This document shows positions 25,010-34,393 of a DNA stretch of 56,775 bases, piece after piece. The DNA comes from Spirochaeta cellobiosiphila DSM 17781 (GTDB lineage Bacteria > Spirochaetota > Spirochaetia > DSM-17781). The first letter of the stretch is position 1; each line of letters starts with the position of its first letter. The translations under genes were made by a program, and so were the position numbers. The notes below the pieces were generated by a model. The model saw nothing but the letters and a program-made list of their open reading frames with translations, was not told where the DNA came from and searched no databases. The stretch covers positions 1-56,775 of the forward strand of contig NZ_KE384556.1 of assembly GCF_000426705.1 (NCBI RefSeq), written 5' to 3'.

Positions 25010-26797
25010 TTATTCTTCAGTCCTAAACTGCGTTAAATTCATGGTCAGACGATTAATAATATTATTAAGATCATGGGACAATACAAGAACATGATCCATA
25101 GCGCTAACGATATTCTGTGATCCAGCGGCTGATTCTTCCATACGCAAAGAAACATTGGTAGAAGATCCCCTAATCATTCCCGATGAACCTTTGAGATTAT
25201 TTATGTCCTCTTTTATCTTCCCGGATCCTTCTTTAACAGCTATAGCCATATCCTTAATGCTTGAAGAGGCTTCCAGGATTTCTTGTCCTCCCGCTGACAA
25301 TTCAATAACAGCATTCTCGATCTCATAGAAAGCTTTTACCGTATCTTCTACTTCCTTATTCACGGCTTCAAAAGCTTCTGCAGATTGACTGACTTTTTCT
25401 TCTGTTTCACCAACAGAATGGGTGACATCCTGGATAAGGTTGGTTATAAGATGAGAAGACTCTCCAGCTGAATCAGCCAGTTTCCGTATCTCTTCTGCAA
25501 CAACAGCAAAACCTTTACCCGCATCCCCGGCATGGGCGGCTTCAATGGCGGCATTCATTGACAGGAGATTAGTTTGAGCAGCAATGCTATTGATAGAAGC
25601 TACCATGTCCTGTATCTGGGTAATATTATCGACCACTTTTCGAAAGGCTTCCTTGGTTTCACCTATTTGATCCCACCCCTTTTGAGCAATATCTGATAAT
25701 TTTTGAGTGCTTACCTTTTTAGTGCCAGCGACTTTGTTAACACTTTGTAATGCGGCATTCATCTCTGTTATGGCGGCACTGGATTCTTCTACCATGGATG
25801 ATTGATCCAGAACAATTCTATCAAAGGAAGCCATATGTCCTGTTAATCTATTAATGACATTATCACTATTGAGAATATTCTGATCCAATAAGTTAATTTC
25901 ATTCTTAATGGACTGAATATGTCTATTAATATCATTAATAGAAGCAGATGTTTCTTCGGTAGAAGTGGTAATGTTGAGTTTAACAAAATCTGTCTGTTCT
26001 ACGATTTCCTTTAAATCTATCATTAGGCCTTGTAATCGTAGTATGAATTGATTAAAAGAATCGGCTAATTGACCAATCTCATCCTTAGAAGTCTTTTTCA
26101 AACGAATTGTTAGATCTGCTTCCTTTGTAGCTAATTGTTTCAATTCCTTATCAAGGAGAGATAAAGGCCGGCTGTACCAACGGGCAATAAAGAAGCTAAC
26201 TACCAATGTAAGAAGGATACCTATCAAAAAAGATATAAGAAAAGACCATAAAGCCAGCTTTCGAACAGATACTACATAAGATAAATCATAATCAACCCCA
26301 ATGACAAAAGCCTTTCCATCGCGGGAGGTAATAGGATGGAAAAAGGATATGAAAGTACCAAACTCATCTTTATAAGGTTTGGACATGAGAGACTTCCCCG
26401 TGCTGATAGCCTGGAGGGATTCAGGAGCAGGATTCTCCCAATAGATAAGCCCCCTCTCGTCCATAAAGTCAGAAATCTCAATAGTAGGAAATTTAGAAGA
26501 CTCTCCTGTGGAAATTAAATACACAAAGGCAAAACCAGAATCCCGTGCATATTGGCCCATGAGAGCTCTATAAGATTGTAGAGACTCTTCTTTTTCCTGA
26601 GCCGCTTTTACAAATCCATCAAAACTTTTGTAAGGGATTGTATGCTCCACAAAATGTGAGGCGTCGGTCAGGGCTTTTGTGATTGTGTTATCGATATACT
26701 TTGTGTATTGAAGATAAATTATTGTTCCGACCAATAGTCCAACAAATACTGATAACATTACAAAAATCATAATCAGTTTGGCTTTAAAACTTCCCAT
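25010..26797 (-). CDS. Methyl-accepting chemotaxis protein
   Basis: From the ATG at 26797 (GGAAGG ribosome site) this is a 595-residue transmembrane chemoreceptor. TM1 is at about 8-28, followed by a Cache-like periplasmic sensor of about 150 residues ([35 protein letters not shown]). TM2 is at about 185-210, then a HAMP linker ([21 protein letters not shown]) and a long signalling coil with the highly conserved hairpin tip [20 protein letters not shown]. It transmits ligand binding to CheA/CheW. The upstream frame to 26857 overlaps the end of the amine-oxidoreductase gene and is probably not translated. Being last in the amine-oxidation operon, it may sense that operon's substrate or a related amine. 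Confidence 0.93.
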   Translation of the reverse strand: MGSFKAKLIMIFVMLSVFVGLLVGTIIYLQYTKYIDNTITKALTDASHFVEHTIPYKSFDGFVKAAQEKEESLQSYRALMGQYARDSGFAFVYLISTGESSKFPTIEISDFMDERGLIYWENPAPESLQAISTGKSLMSKPYKDEFGTFISFFHPITSRDGKAFVIGVDYDLSYVVSVRKLALWSFLISFLIGILLTLVVSFFIARWYSRPLSLLDKELKQLATKEADLTIRLKKTSKDEIGQLADSFNQFILRLQGLMIDLKEIVEQTDFVKLNITTSTEETSASINDINRHIQSIKNEINLLDQNILNSDNVINRLTGHMASFDRIVLDQSSMVEESSAAITEMNAALQSVNKVAGTKKVSTQKLSDIAQKGWDQIGETKEAFRKVVDNITQIQDMVASINSIAAQTNLLSMNAAIEAAHAGDAGKGFAVVAEEIRKLADSAGESSHLITNLIQDVTHSVGETEEKVSQSAEAFEAVNKEVEDTVKAFYEIENAVIELSAGGQEILEASSSIKDMAIAVKEGSGKIKEDINNLKGSSGMIRGSSTNVSLRMEESAAGSQNIVSAMDHVLVLSHDLNNIINRLTMNLTQFRTEE

Positions 26798-26819
26798 AGT
26801 CCAATTCCTTCCTGCGATA

Positions 26820-27953
26820 TTAGCTTTTGGCTTTAAAACGATCATATTTAAGGGCACTCAGATCCAGAACAGGATCTTCATCCACTGTTATTTGACTTAA
26901 TAATAATCCAACAGTTGGAGAAATTCCAAAACCGTGTCCCGTGAAACCACAGGCTAGAATTAAACCGGGTACCTCGTCAACAGGGCTAATGACAGGAACC
27001 CCGTCACCACTATAGTCAATCCACCCCGCCCAGGCTCTTATAACCTTTGTTTTAGTTAAAGCCGGAAGGTAGCTCAAAATACCCCGACAAGTACTGGAGG
27101 TAGCATAGCTACTAGTACTAGTGTCCTCCAGGCCTTTACTTCTTGTTAAGTGCTCAAAGCCTGTCGTTCCTCCAAAAACAAAAGACCCATGTGTTGTTTG
27201 GTGGCCGTAAAAATCAGCAGCCGCTGTTCCCAGCATTTGATAAAACATGGGAGGTTGTGCTTCTGTCACTAAGGTTTCCAGTAATAGTTTATTCATAGGA
27301 ATATCGAGACCTACAGTCTCTGCAATAAAGCGGCTCTCATATCCTGCAGCCAGGATCACCCTGTCTCCTTCAAAGTTTCCTTTATCCGTAATAACTTGCT
27401 TTGCTCTTCCTTTTATCTTTCGAATGGATTGAACAGCATGGTCTGTCACAAATTGAACCCCCAACTGACGGGCTCTTCTATAATATCCTAAGGTCGTTAA
27501 TAGAGGATTGGCATGTCCGTCAGTAGGACACCAACTGGCTCCGATGACCTCTTCTGACAGATAGGGATTAATGCTTCGAGCTTCCTCTCCACTAATCATA
27601 TTTACATCTAGGCCCAGGGACTGGGCATTGGATGTGAGTTTACCCAGGGTTTCCAAATGGGCTTCTGTTTTGCCCAGACGTAAATTCCCTTCCTGGTAGT
27701 ACTCTACATCCATATCAAGTTCTTCTGATAGATGGGGCCATAAGTTTTGCGCTCCATACATGGCTAAAGGGAGTTCCCTTTTGTCACGACCGGATTGACG
27801 GACACCTCCACCATTACGGCTGGAACCGCCATCACCTATGACTTTATTCTTTTCTAAAACAATGACGGAATGACCTTTTTTCGCTAGATAGTAGGCAGCT
27901 GAGTTGCCTATAACACCACTACCGATGATCAGGATATCTGCTTTTGTTTTCAT
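26820..27953 (-). CDS. DAO-family FAD oxidoreductase, HcnC-like catalytic subunit
   Basis: This 377-residue protein is a D-amino-acid-oxidase-fold flavoprotein. It has the FAD motif GSGVIG at 11-16, VIVLEK ending strand 2, the [15 protein letters not shown] loop typical of glycine/sarcosine/proline oxidoreductases and a C-terminal [15 protein letters not shown]. With the neighbouring BFD-like, FAD/iron-sulfur and 2Fe-2S proteins it matches the HcnC-type subunit of multi-subunit amino-acid dehydrogenases (hydrogen cyanide synthase, octopine/nopaline oxidase, hydroxyproline dehydrogenase). It should oxidise an amine to an imine. It overlaps the upstream BFD-like gene by 4 bp. The substrate is unknown. 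Confidence 0.87.
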   Translation of the reverse strand: MKTKADILIIGSGVIGNSAAYYLAKKGHSVIVLEKNKVIGDGGSSRNGGGVRQSGRDKRELPLAMYGAQNLWPHLSEELDMDVEYYQEGNLRLGKTEAHLETLGKLTSNAQSLGLDVNMISGEEARSINPYLSEEVIGASWCPTDGHANPLLTTLGYYRRARQLGVQFVTDHAVQSIRKIKGRAKQVITDKGNFEGDRVILAAGYESRFIAETVGLDIPMNKLLLETLVTEAQPPMFYQMLGTAAADFYGHQTTHGSFVFGGTTGFEHLTRSKGLEDTSTSSYATSSTCRGILSYLPALTKTKVIRAWAGWIDYSGDGVPVISPVDEVPGLILACGFTGHGFGISPTVGLLLSQITVDEDPVLDLSALKYDRFKAKS

Positions 27954-28288
27954 TTATCCTCTCCCTTGGTTTCGACTTCCTTTGCCAGGATATGCATCGC
28001 TGTTGGGCGCATAGGCGCACGATTTGTAGGAGGAGCTAAAGATAAAGGATCGACTCCCAGTTCTTTTGCAACTATCCGGCGTACTAAATTCCCACATCTT
28101 GACCCTTGGCATAATCCCATCCCTGTCCGAAGGAATCGCTTTACCTCTGTTAAGGTATACATTCCTTCATGAACGGCCTGTCGGATTTCCCCTTTTGTGA
28201 TCTCTTCACAGCGGCATATTATGGTTTGATCGTCTTCTTCCGGGAGGAAAGGTTCCGGTTCTAATAATCTATCATTGTAATCTTTCAT
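27950..28288 (-). CDS. BFD-like [2Fe-2S] protein
   Basis: The 112-residue protein has the bacterioferritin-associated-ferredoxin-type cysteine set C25-x-C27 (IICRCEE) and C60-x4-C65 (GLCQGSRC), binding one [2Fe-2S] cluster. In HcnABC-like amino-acid dehydrogenases such a domain is often fused to the B subunit or encoded separately, passing electrons between the two flavoproteins. Here it is a separate gene coupled to the HcnC-like gene. The ribosome site TTAGGAG is strong. Confidence 0.88.
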   Translation of the reverse strand: MKDYNDRLLEPEPFLPEEDDQTIICRCEEITKGEIRQAVHEGMYTLTEVKRFLRTGMGLCQGSRCGNLVRRIVAKELGVDPLSLAPPTNRAPMRPTAMHILAKEVETKGEDK

Positions 28289-28296
28289 ATAGGCTC

Positions 28297-29868
28297 CTAA
28301 GGCCGAAAGAAACGGGCAGACATGGCCATTTCTTTGGGAACTTTCATTGTTAAAACATGGGTATGATCATAAGCTTTGAGAGATTTAACCTTCACCACTG
28401 TCGCTTCACAGACTTCCTGTCCCTGACGGTCCAGGGCCTTACCAACTTGTCCAACCTGAGGAACAGGACTAAATTCATAGGGTAAAGCAATGGAGGCATA
28501 CCCTTCCTGATAGTCTTCATCTATTAGGAAAATGGCCTGCCCAGAACAAGCGGCGACACACATACCACAAGCCACACAGGGATTTTTATCATCAACAACA
28601 GGTAAAGAGGTAATCTGATGTCCTATGGTGATACATTGTTTATTACAAGCATCCTGACAAGGGTTACAGGGAATGTTCTGTGTACATTCAATAACAGGAT
28701 GAACTCCTCCTGCCCCCTTAGTTACACCAGGAAAACGATGGAGTTCTTCTTCTAATAAATAGCCATATCTTAATAGATTCTCCGATACAGGGATGCCCTC
28801 CTCTGTATCAGGAATAAACTTCCCCTTTGTACCAGGGGCAAACATTCCCTGACGTAAACTTGTTAAAGCTGATTCAAATTGTTTGATCCGTTCTTCTTTA
28901 TTGTTGTTATCGATATATCCTAGGTACTCAGCAGCCGCTGTTCCAGCGATTCGACCTTCAATCATAGCAGCACTAGCTTCTTCAATACCAGAGACATCAC
29001 CAGCAACAAAGACGCCAGGTAATGAAGTAGATCCAAACTCATCTATAAGAGGGACCTTACCTCCAGGGCCATCAACCATGGTACATCCTGCCATGTCCAG
29101 TATTTGAGACATAGGAGATAAACCGACAGCCAGACAAACAGTGTCCACTTCAAAAGTCTTCTCACTACCTTCCATAATTTTCCAGTCAGGACCAACTTCG
29201 CCTATAGTGACGGAGTTTACACTATCCTCCCCTTCTGCCTTGATGATGGTGTGAGAAAGATAAAAAGGAACTCCACTCCTGGTTAACTTGGAAGCATGAA
29301 CTCCATAACCTCCAATACGAGGAGCGGCATCAACGACAGCGATGACTTCACACCCGGCTTGGAGAAGTTGATAACTGACAACTAGTCCTACATTACCGGA
29401 GCCGAGCATGATGATTTTTTTTCCCGGTCTGAGATTGTGAAGGTTCATCATAGTCTGAGCAGCACCAGCTCCTATGACACCAGGTAATGTCCAGCCCTCA
29501 AAATAGACCATATTCTCAGAAGCACCTGTCGCGATTATGATAGTGTCTCCTTTATAATGGCGAATCTCATCTTCCGTTTTTACAGTTACTTCCCTGTCCT
29601 GGAACAACCCTGTCACCACAGAGTTGAGCAAAACCTTTACTCCAAGATCCTGAGCTTCTTGAAGGAGGTCTTCTCCTATCTTGTATCCCCGAATCTTAGC
29701 CTTATGTTCTTTAGATCCAAAGAATTTATGGATTTGTTTGAAAAGCTGTCCCCCTGGACGTTGGTTTTCATCAAACACAACCACTTCCAGTCCTGCCTTC
29801 GCTGCTTCAATAGCTGCAGATAAACCGGCGGGGCCTGCCCCAACAATAATGAGATCGTATCGTTTCAT
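28297..29868 (-). CDS. FAD/NAD-binding oxidoreductase with [4Fe-4S] domain, HcnB-like
   Basis: This 523-residue protein has a FAD motif GAGPAG (10-15), a second dinucleotide motif GSGNVG (about 155-160) and the second FAD motif VFVAGDVSG. Unlike plain HcnB proteins it continues with a cysteine-rich ferredoxin-like part: CTQNIPCNPCQDACNKQC, then CVACGMCVAAC (about 405-465), enough for two [4Fe-4S] clusters. It likely takes electrons from the HcnC-like subunit and hands them on to a ferredoxin or NAD(P). It overlaps the downstream order-mate at 29865 by 4 bp. The iron-sulfur extension suggests use in anaerobic metabolism. Confidence 0.87.
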   Translation of the reverse strand: MKRYDLIIVGAGPAGLSAAIEAAKAGLEVVVFDENQRPGGQLFKQIHKFFGSKEHKAKIRGYKIGEDLLQEAQDLGVKVLLNSVVTGLFQDREVTVKTEDEIRHYKGDTIIIATGASENMVYFEGWTLPGVIGAGAAQTMMNLHNLRPGKKIIMLGSGNVGLVVSYQLLQAGCEVIAVVDAAPRIGGYGVHASKLTRSGVPFYLSHTIIKAEGEDSVNSVTIGEVGPDWKIMEGSEKTFEVDTVCLAVGLSPMSQILDMAGCTMVDGPGGKVPLIDEFGSTSLPGVFVAGDVSGIEEASAAMIEGRIAGTAAAEYLGYIDNNNKEERIKQFESALTSLRQGMFAPGTKGKFIPDTEEGIPVSENLLRYGYLLEEELHRFPGVTKGAGGVHPVIECTQNIPCNPCQDACNKQCITIGHQITSLPVVDDKNPCVACGMCVAACSGQAIFLIDEDYQEGYASIALPYEFSPVPQVGQVGKALDRQGQEVCEATVVKVKSLKAYDHTHVLTMKVPKEMAMSARFFRP

Positions 29869-30194
29869 GACGGGGCTCCCTTTGCTTTATTTTTAGGTAG
29901 AATTCCAAACTGAGTTTGTACACGCATTCCCTCTACTAAAGGAGTGACACAGGTTCTCGTATTGGGAACCCCATCCACGGTCATGACACAGTCTGTACAG
30001 CGACCGATGGAACAAAAGACTCCCCTGGGTTTATGGCCTTTGCCTGTATAGCGAAATGTTTTAACTCCTGCTGCCAGGAGAGCAACAGATATTGGTTCTC
30101 CTTGATATCCCCTTAACTCCTGATCATCATAATAGAAAGTTACTTCCTTACGGGAAGGTACGTCCCCTAATATAGGATGGGATTTGATTCGCAT
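29865..30194 (-). CDS. [2Fe-2S] ferredoxin-like subunit, HcnA-like
   Basis: This 109-residue protein has a plant-type [2Fe-2S] motif, Cys61-x4-Cys66-x2-Cys69 and Cys82 (FCSIGRCTDCVMTVDG), preceded by GEPISVALLAAG. This is the small A subunit of HcnABC-type amino-acid dehydrogenases. A TTAGGAG ribosome site precedes the ATG. The gene is 14 bp after the ornithine-cyclodeaminase-family gene. Confidence 0.9.
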   Translation of the reverse strand: MRIKSHPILGDVPSRKEVTFYYDDQELRGYQGEPISVALLAAGVKTFRYTGKGHKPRGVFCSIGRCTDCVMTVDGVPNTRTCVTPLVEGMRVQTQFGILPKNKAKGAPS

Positions 30195-30208
30195 ATGATA
30201 CTCCTAAC

Positions 30209-31339
30209 TTAAGCCAGATAAGGGCTATCCCATAGATTTAGTTTTTTACCAATACCTTTATCCAGGGCGTTGCGATAGATAATAGTTCCCCAGGCCACAT
30301 CTTCAATGGGCATTCCACCAATGGAATATATAATTTTGTCGTTTTTATTCTTAATAGCGGGAACCGCACCAGTTATGATATCACCCAGATCATCGATTTG
30401 ATTTCTATCCATCTTCCCTTCTTCAATCAAGTCCATACAATGTACAGCTGGAATAGGGATGGTATGAAAAGCAGGATAAGGACATTCTTCTGCCCAGGCT
30501 TCGTACAATTGTATGTTGTCTGTAACAGTTCTAGCGCGATTAAGGATAAAATCTTCGTCAAAACGAGCGGCTGCAGGACAACACATCACAGCACCTGGTT
30601 TTATCCATTCTTCTTTAATATATGGATAAAGAGAGGGATCTCCAGTAGGAGTTGAAGGGGCAATACTTGCAATATCCACACCTTCAATAGCACTCTGAAT
30701 ATCTTCAACTATTTTAAAATGAGATACACTGGGATATTTCTCCTTCACATAGGCTATGAATTTATCAATGGAAGCTTGACTTCGACCTTTAATCTTCACG
30801 GTGTCGATTCCTGGACGTACAGCCATGAAGGCATCAAAAGCGGTTTTACTCATGACCCCCGGACCGACAATTCCTACCACTTTGGCATCTTCAGGAGCGA
30901 AGTATTTAACACCCACACCAGGAACAGCTCCTGTTCTAAAAGCACTTAGGATATTAGCGGACATATAAGCCAAGGGAGCCCCTGTCTCTTTATCGTTCAA
31001 TGTCAACATCAATATGGACCTGGGTAACCCCTTCTCCCGGTTATCAACATTGGAACCATACCATTTCATGCCAACCATATCGAATTCACCACCAAGATAA
31101 GCGGGCATGGCCATGAAACGTCTGTCTGGTCCGTCCACAGGCATATTGGGAAAAGGTGATTCTTCTGGAAAAACCATCATTACCCCATGGGAGTTATTAT
31201 TAGCGCCTCCCATACGGTAATCACCTTGTTTTAACAGAACAAACATCTTTTCCATGGCATCAACACAACCAGCCATATCTGTTACACCTGCTTCAATCAT
31301 TTCCTGTTCATTCAGGTAAATAAAATCTAATTTTGACAT
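30209..31339 (-). CDS. Ornithine cyclodeaminase / mu-crystallin family protein
   Basis: The 376-residue protein belongs to the ornithine cyclodeaminase/mu-crystallin superfamily: the substrate loop region MKWYGSNVDN, AYMSANILSAFRTGAVPGVGVKYFA and the NAD-binding motif VGIVGPGVMSKTA. Members make or reduce cyclic imines (proline, ketimines) or act as amino-acid dehydrogenases. From memory, close relatives in anaerobes are annotated 'tyramine oxidase subunit B', which would suit this amine-oxidising operon, but I cannot verify that. It lies between the RidA gene and the 2Fe-2S subunit gene with small gaps, so it likely handles the imine product of the flavin dehydrogenase or is a subunit of it. 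Confidence 0.85.
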   Translation of the reverse strand: MSKLDFIYLNEQEMIEAGVTDMAGCVDAMEKMFVLLKQGDYRMGGANNNSHGVMMVFPEESPFPNMPVDGPDRRFMAMPAYLGGEFDMVGMKWYGSNVDNREKGLPRSILMLTLNDKETGAPLAYMSANILSAFRTGAVPGVGVKYFAPEDAKVVGIVGPGVMSKTAFDAFMAVRPGIDTVKIKGRSQASIDKFIAYVKEKYPSVSHFKIVEDIQSAIEGVDIASIAPSTPTGDPSLYPYIKEEWIKPGAVMCCPAAARFDEDFILNRARTVTDNIQLYEAWAEECPYPAFHTIPIPAVHCMDLIEEGKMDRNQIDDLGDIITGAVPAIKNKNDKIIYSIGGMPIEDVAWGTIIYRNALDKGIGKKLNLWDSPYLA

Positions 31340-31349
31340 TTACTACTCC

Positions 31350-31751
31350 TTAGATAGTGATATTTTCACAGCCGATGATGGCTTCTAATTCTATTTCTAC
31401 ATATTGGGAAGGCCGATTAAGTTTAGGTGTTTCAACCATGGTAAAAAGAGGTCGTATAGCCTTGAAATACTCTGAATAGGCTTTCCCTACTTCTGGGGCG
31501 AAACCCATATCAGTGACATAGGCTTTGATTTTGATAACATCCTTAGGTTCAGCGTTTGCCTTGGGAAGGTATTCCATAAATTTACTAAAAATGTATCTGG
31601 CTTGTTCATAAGGAGATCTGCCATAAACACTTCCATCAGGCTGAACTGCTGTTGTTCCCCCTATGTACACATGATCTCCTACTTTGACCATTCTTGAATA
31701 TCCAGCAGATTCCTCTAAAGGAGCTCCCGATGAATAATTAACCCTTTCCAT
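31350..31751 (-). CDS. RidA (YjgF/UK114) family protein
   Basis: This 133-residue protein has the RidA fold: HVYIGGTTAVQPDGS, EQARYIFSKFMEYLPKANAEPKDVIKIKAYVTD and a C-terminal YVEIELEAI. RidA enzymes speed hydrolysis of reactive enamine/imine products of amino-acid metabolism. The catalytic Arg of the canonical group, normally a few residues before the last strand (VARLP), is not evident here; the region reads MVETPKLNRPSQY, so it may belong to a divergent subgroup. It is the first gene of the leftward amine operon, with an AAGGAGG ribosome site. Confidence 0.88.
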   Translation of the reverse strand: MERVNYSSGAPLEESAGYSRMVKVGDHVYIGGTTAVQPDGSVYGRSPYEQARYIFSKFMEYLPKANAEPKDVIKIKAYVTDMGFAPEVGKAYSEYFKAIRPLFTMVETPKLNRPSQYVEIELEAIIGCENITI

Positions 31752-32046
31752 AACTAACCTCCTTGAGGCTAAGGTACAGGAACCCTAGAAGAAAAAATTG
31801 GAAAAATCGGAATTATACGGCCCCTTAAAACCAAAACACATAAGTATTAAACAAAACATCAAGATACATTTATGTAGCTATAAAGACTAATTACCATCCA
31901 ATAGGTCACAAATATCTTACTTGTCTAAGGGAGTAATTACTTTCTTTATATATATAGAGGCAGGAAAGGGGCTTTTACAGTATCAACAGGTATTTGGCAT
32001 GGTAATTGCAACATGTTAGCAGACCTAATACAAGGAGGTTGGTATC
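31752..32046. promoter_or_regulatory. Divergent control region of the amine-oxidation locus
   Basis: This 295-bp gap lies between ridA and the divergent AraC gene. For ridA the leftward -10 is TATAAT (31812-31817 read on the complement) with a poor -35, which suits an activator-dependent promoter. Three copies of a TAATTAC-like motif occur at 31888-31895 (TAATTACC), 31933-31940 (GTAATTAC) and 32001-32008 (GGTAATTG), candidate operators. Both genes have an AAGGAGG ribosome site. Confidence 0.5.
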
Positions 32047-32823
32047 ATGGCGATAGACTACATTCCATCACAGCCTTTTTTTGAGCTATCTACCAAAGAG
32101 TTCAAATCTACATTTAGAACACAGTCCGGGCACTTAACCCAGTACTATAGCTTTTCATTGCCCCAAAAAGCAGCAAAACCAATAGTGGCTGTTCCTGATG
32201 GAACAGTAGACATAATATTCCATTGTTCTCCCTCCAAACCTAAAGCTTATATTTGTGGCTCTGTTAAAAAAGGGAAGGAAATATGTTTTAAGAATGGAAT
32301 AGAGTATTTTGGTGTACGTTTCCTTCCAGGAGGAGCTGAAGAACTACTTGATTGTCCTTTGTCCCATTTTACAGATCAGGAAGTTCTTTTAGAAGATGTT
32401 CATAAAAAGACAAGTTCTTTGATTGATTCCATCAATATGGCAAAAAGTTTTGAAGAACGTATAAACTTGTTTGAGTCATATAACACTGTTCACCAATCAC
32501 CACAAAAACAAATGTGGCTTGTAAATTACATGCTTGAACGTATTAACAACACCCGAGGGGAAATCCGTATACAGGAATTAGCTGATGACACAGGTTTTTC
32601 TGCAAGACATATTAATAATGTCTTCAAAACTCATGTCGGAATCGCCCCTAAACTCTTCATAAGGATTGTTCGTTTTCAAAAATGTTTTAGCCTTATACGC
32701 AACCAACTTTCCTTTGATTATACGGAGATGGCACAGGAAGCAGGCTACTACGATCAAGCTCATTTTATTAAAGAATTCAAAGAATTTTCCTTATGCACAC
32801 CAACCCAAATCGGAATATGTTAA
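32047..32823 (+). CDS. AraC-family regulator with DUF6597-like N-terminal domain
   Basis: This 258-residue protein has an N-terminal DUF6597-like domain (about 1-120; FPLP-rich PQKAAKPIVAVPDGTVDIIF and FGVRFLPGGAEELL). Its C-terminal AraC DNA-binding domain (about 155-255) contains IQELADDTGFSARHINNVFKTHVG and MAQEAGYYDQAHFIKEFKEF. Divergent placement from ridA and the amine dehydrogenase genes, and the APC permease gene just downstream, make it the likely local regulator of amine or amino-acid use. The ribosome site AAGGAGG is strong. Confidence 0.87.
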   Translation: MAIDYIPSQPFFELSTKEFKSTFRTQSGHLTQYYSFSLPQKAAKPIVAVPDGTVDIIFHCSPSKPKAYICGSVKKGKEICFKNGIEYFGVRFLPGGAEELLDCPLSHFTDQEVLLEDVHKKTSSLIDSINMAKSFEERINLFESYNTVHQSPQKQMWLVNYMLERINNTRGEIRIQELADDTGFSARHINNVFKTHVGIAPKLFIRIVRFQKCFSLIRNQLSFDYTEMAQEAGYYDQAHFIKEFKEFSLCTPTQIGIC

Positions 32824-32986
32824 AAACCTCTTTGATCATATCAATCTGGAAAATAAAATTTAATAAATTTTTATTATACAAATAGTTACGTAATTAAGAC
32901 ATCTATTATTAATAGTTCCGTTTTTTCCAATACCACTAGAAATAACCCATGCTATCAAGAGAGTAAGATCATTAAAGGAGTTAGTA
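32824..32986 (+). promoter_or_regulatory. AT-rich spacer before the permease gene with palindromes
   Basis: The 163-bp gap between the AraC gene and the permease gene contains TTACGTAA (32886-32893) and the near-perfect palindrome CTATTATTAATAG (32903-32915). These could be operators for a separate permease promoter. I see no convincing -35/-10 pair or terminator. Confidence 0.35.
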
Positions 32987-34393
32987 ATGCCGAATCTAAA
33001 AAGGACCTTGGGATTTTGGTCATGCCTATCTGTAAGTATGGGATTGGTTGTGGCCTCTAGTACATTAGTCACCTTAGGACAGGGAATGGGAATAGCCGGA
33101 GCAGGATTTATCTTTGCTATGATTGCGGCCTGGTTGCTTCAACATTTTTCTGCTCAATCATTTGGAGAGCTCTCTTGTATGATGCCCTATGCGGGAGGGC
33201 TAGGGTCTTATACAAAAGTAGCTTTAGGTACATTAGTGGCTATGGTGGCCACAATAGCAGGGTATGTTATACCAAATATATTTGCAGCTCCTGCAGAGTT
33301 AACTATTGCAGGTTCTGTTCTATCAGCAACATTTGCCCCAAGCGTAAATCCGCTGGTGTTTGGTGGTTTGCTCTTTGGTTTATTCATTGTGTTTAACCTT
33401 TTAGGTGTCGATGTTTTTGCCAAGACACAGATCCTCTTTACAACAATCATGATGGTGTCTATCACCGTATTAGGGCTCATTGGTTTAACAGGAATTGCCA
33501 ATGACCCCATCCAGACGCTTAGTGGTCTGGAAAGCTTCAACCCCATGGGATGGGGAGTCTTTGGTTTAACGGCACTAGCCATTTGGTTATACATTGGAAT
33601 TGAATTTGTCACTCCTATGGCTCAGGAAGTTAAAAACCCAGAGAAACACATTCCCAAAGCTATGACTGTAGGGCTGTTGATTATCTTTATTGTGAATCTC
33701 CTATATGGATTTGCTTCTCTTAAATATGTATCCCCTGGTATCCTGGCGGAATCCATTAGTCCTCATATTCTTGTGGCTGAAGCTATTCTAGGAAAACCAG
33801 GACTCTTTATTATGTCCATTGTGGCTGTCTTCGCATCAGCAAGTACGGTAAATACAATCGTCGCTGTTGTCCCTCGCATGCTCTACGGAATGGCCGCGGA
33901 TCGGGAATTACCCGCTATTTTTGGTAAGCTTCACCCCAGATTCCGAACACCATGGGCTGGAATCTTTGGAATGTCAGCTTTAATCGGAGCATTCTTTTTT
34001 GCTGGTATCGCGAATGCCTCTAATATTACTATCTACCTTATGGCGGCCGTATCTTCCTGGCTACTAGCTTATATCGTGGCTCATATTGATGTTATCGTAC
34101 TCCGGTATCGATACCCTAATGCGAAAAGACCTTATAAAGCACCCTTTTACCCTATTCCACAAGTTCTGGGTATTGTGGGAATGGTATTTGCTTTTCTGAA
34201 TATATTCCCCGATCCGGAAATGGCTAAAACTATATTTCTATATTCAGGTGTATTTCTGGTAGCCTCTGTCATCTATTCTGTCCTGTGGATCAAACTAAAG
34301 ATGAAAGAAAAGCTATTTAAGACCATAACCTTAGAGGACGCCCTCAAAGAATGGGGCGAACAATCAGAAACTGCTGAAGTGGGAGCTGTGTAA
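32987..34393 (+). CDS. APC-superfamily amino acid/amine permease
   Basis: This 468-residue membrane protein has about 12 predicted helices. Its start (GFWSCLSVSMGLVVASSTLVTLGQGMG) is the helix-1 region of APC transporters, and WLYIGIEFVTPMAQEVKNPEKHIPKAM is the typical helix 6 to loop region. It should import an amino acid or amine with a proton or sodium ion, or exchange it. Position next to the AraC regulator and opposite the amine dehydrogenase operon suggests that it brings in that operon's substrate. The ribosome site GGAGTTAGTA precedes the ATG. The next gene starts directly after its stop. Confidence 0.9.
   Translation: MPNLKRTLGFWSCLSVSMGLVVASSTLVTLGQGMGIAGAGFIFAMIAAWLLQHFSAQSFGELSCMMPYAGGLGSYTKVALGTLVAMVATIAGYVIPNIFAAPAELTIAGSVLSATFAPSVNPLVFGGLLFGLFIVFNLLGVDVFAKTQILFTTIMMVSITVLGLIGLTGIANDPIQTLSGLESFNPMGWGVFGLTALAIWLYIGIEFVTPMAQEVKNPEKHIPKAMTVGLLIIFIVNLLYGFASLKYVSPGILAESISPHILVAEAILGKPGLFIMSIVAVFASASTVNTIVAVVPRMLYGMAADRELPAIFGKLHPRFRTPWAGIFGMSALIGAFFFAGIANASNITIYLMAAVSSWLLAYIVAHIDVIVLRYRYPNAKRPYKAPFYPIPQVLGIVGMVFAFLNIFPDPEMAKTIFLYSGVFLVASVIYSVLWIKLKMKEKLFKTITLEDALKEWGEQSETAEVGAV

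Noticed and set aside
26798-26857. Start of the chemoreceptor at 26857
   Set aside because: It would overlap the end of the oxidoreductase gene and add a segment before the first membrane helix unlike chemoreceptors; the ATG at 26797 has GGAAGG before it.
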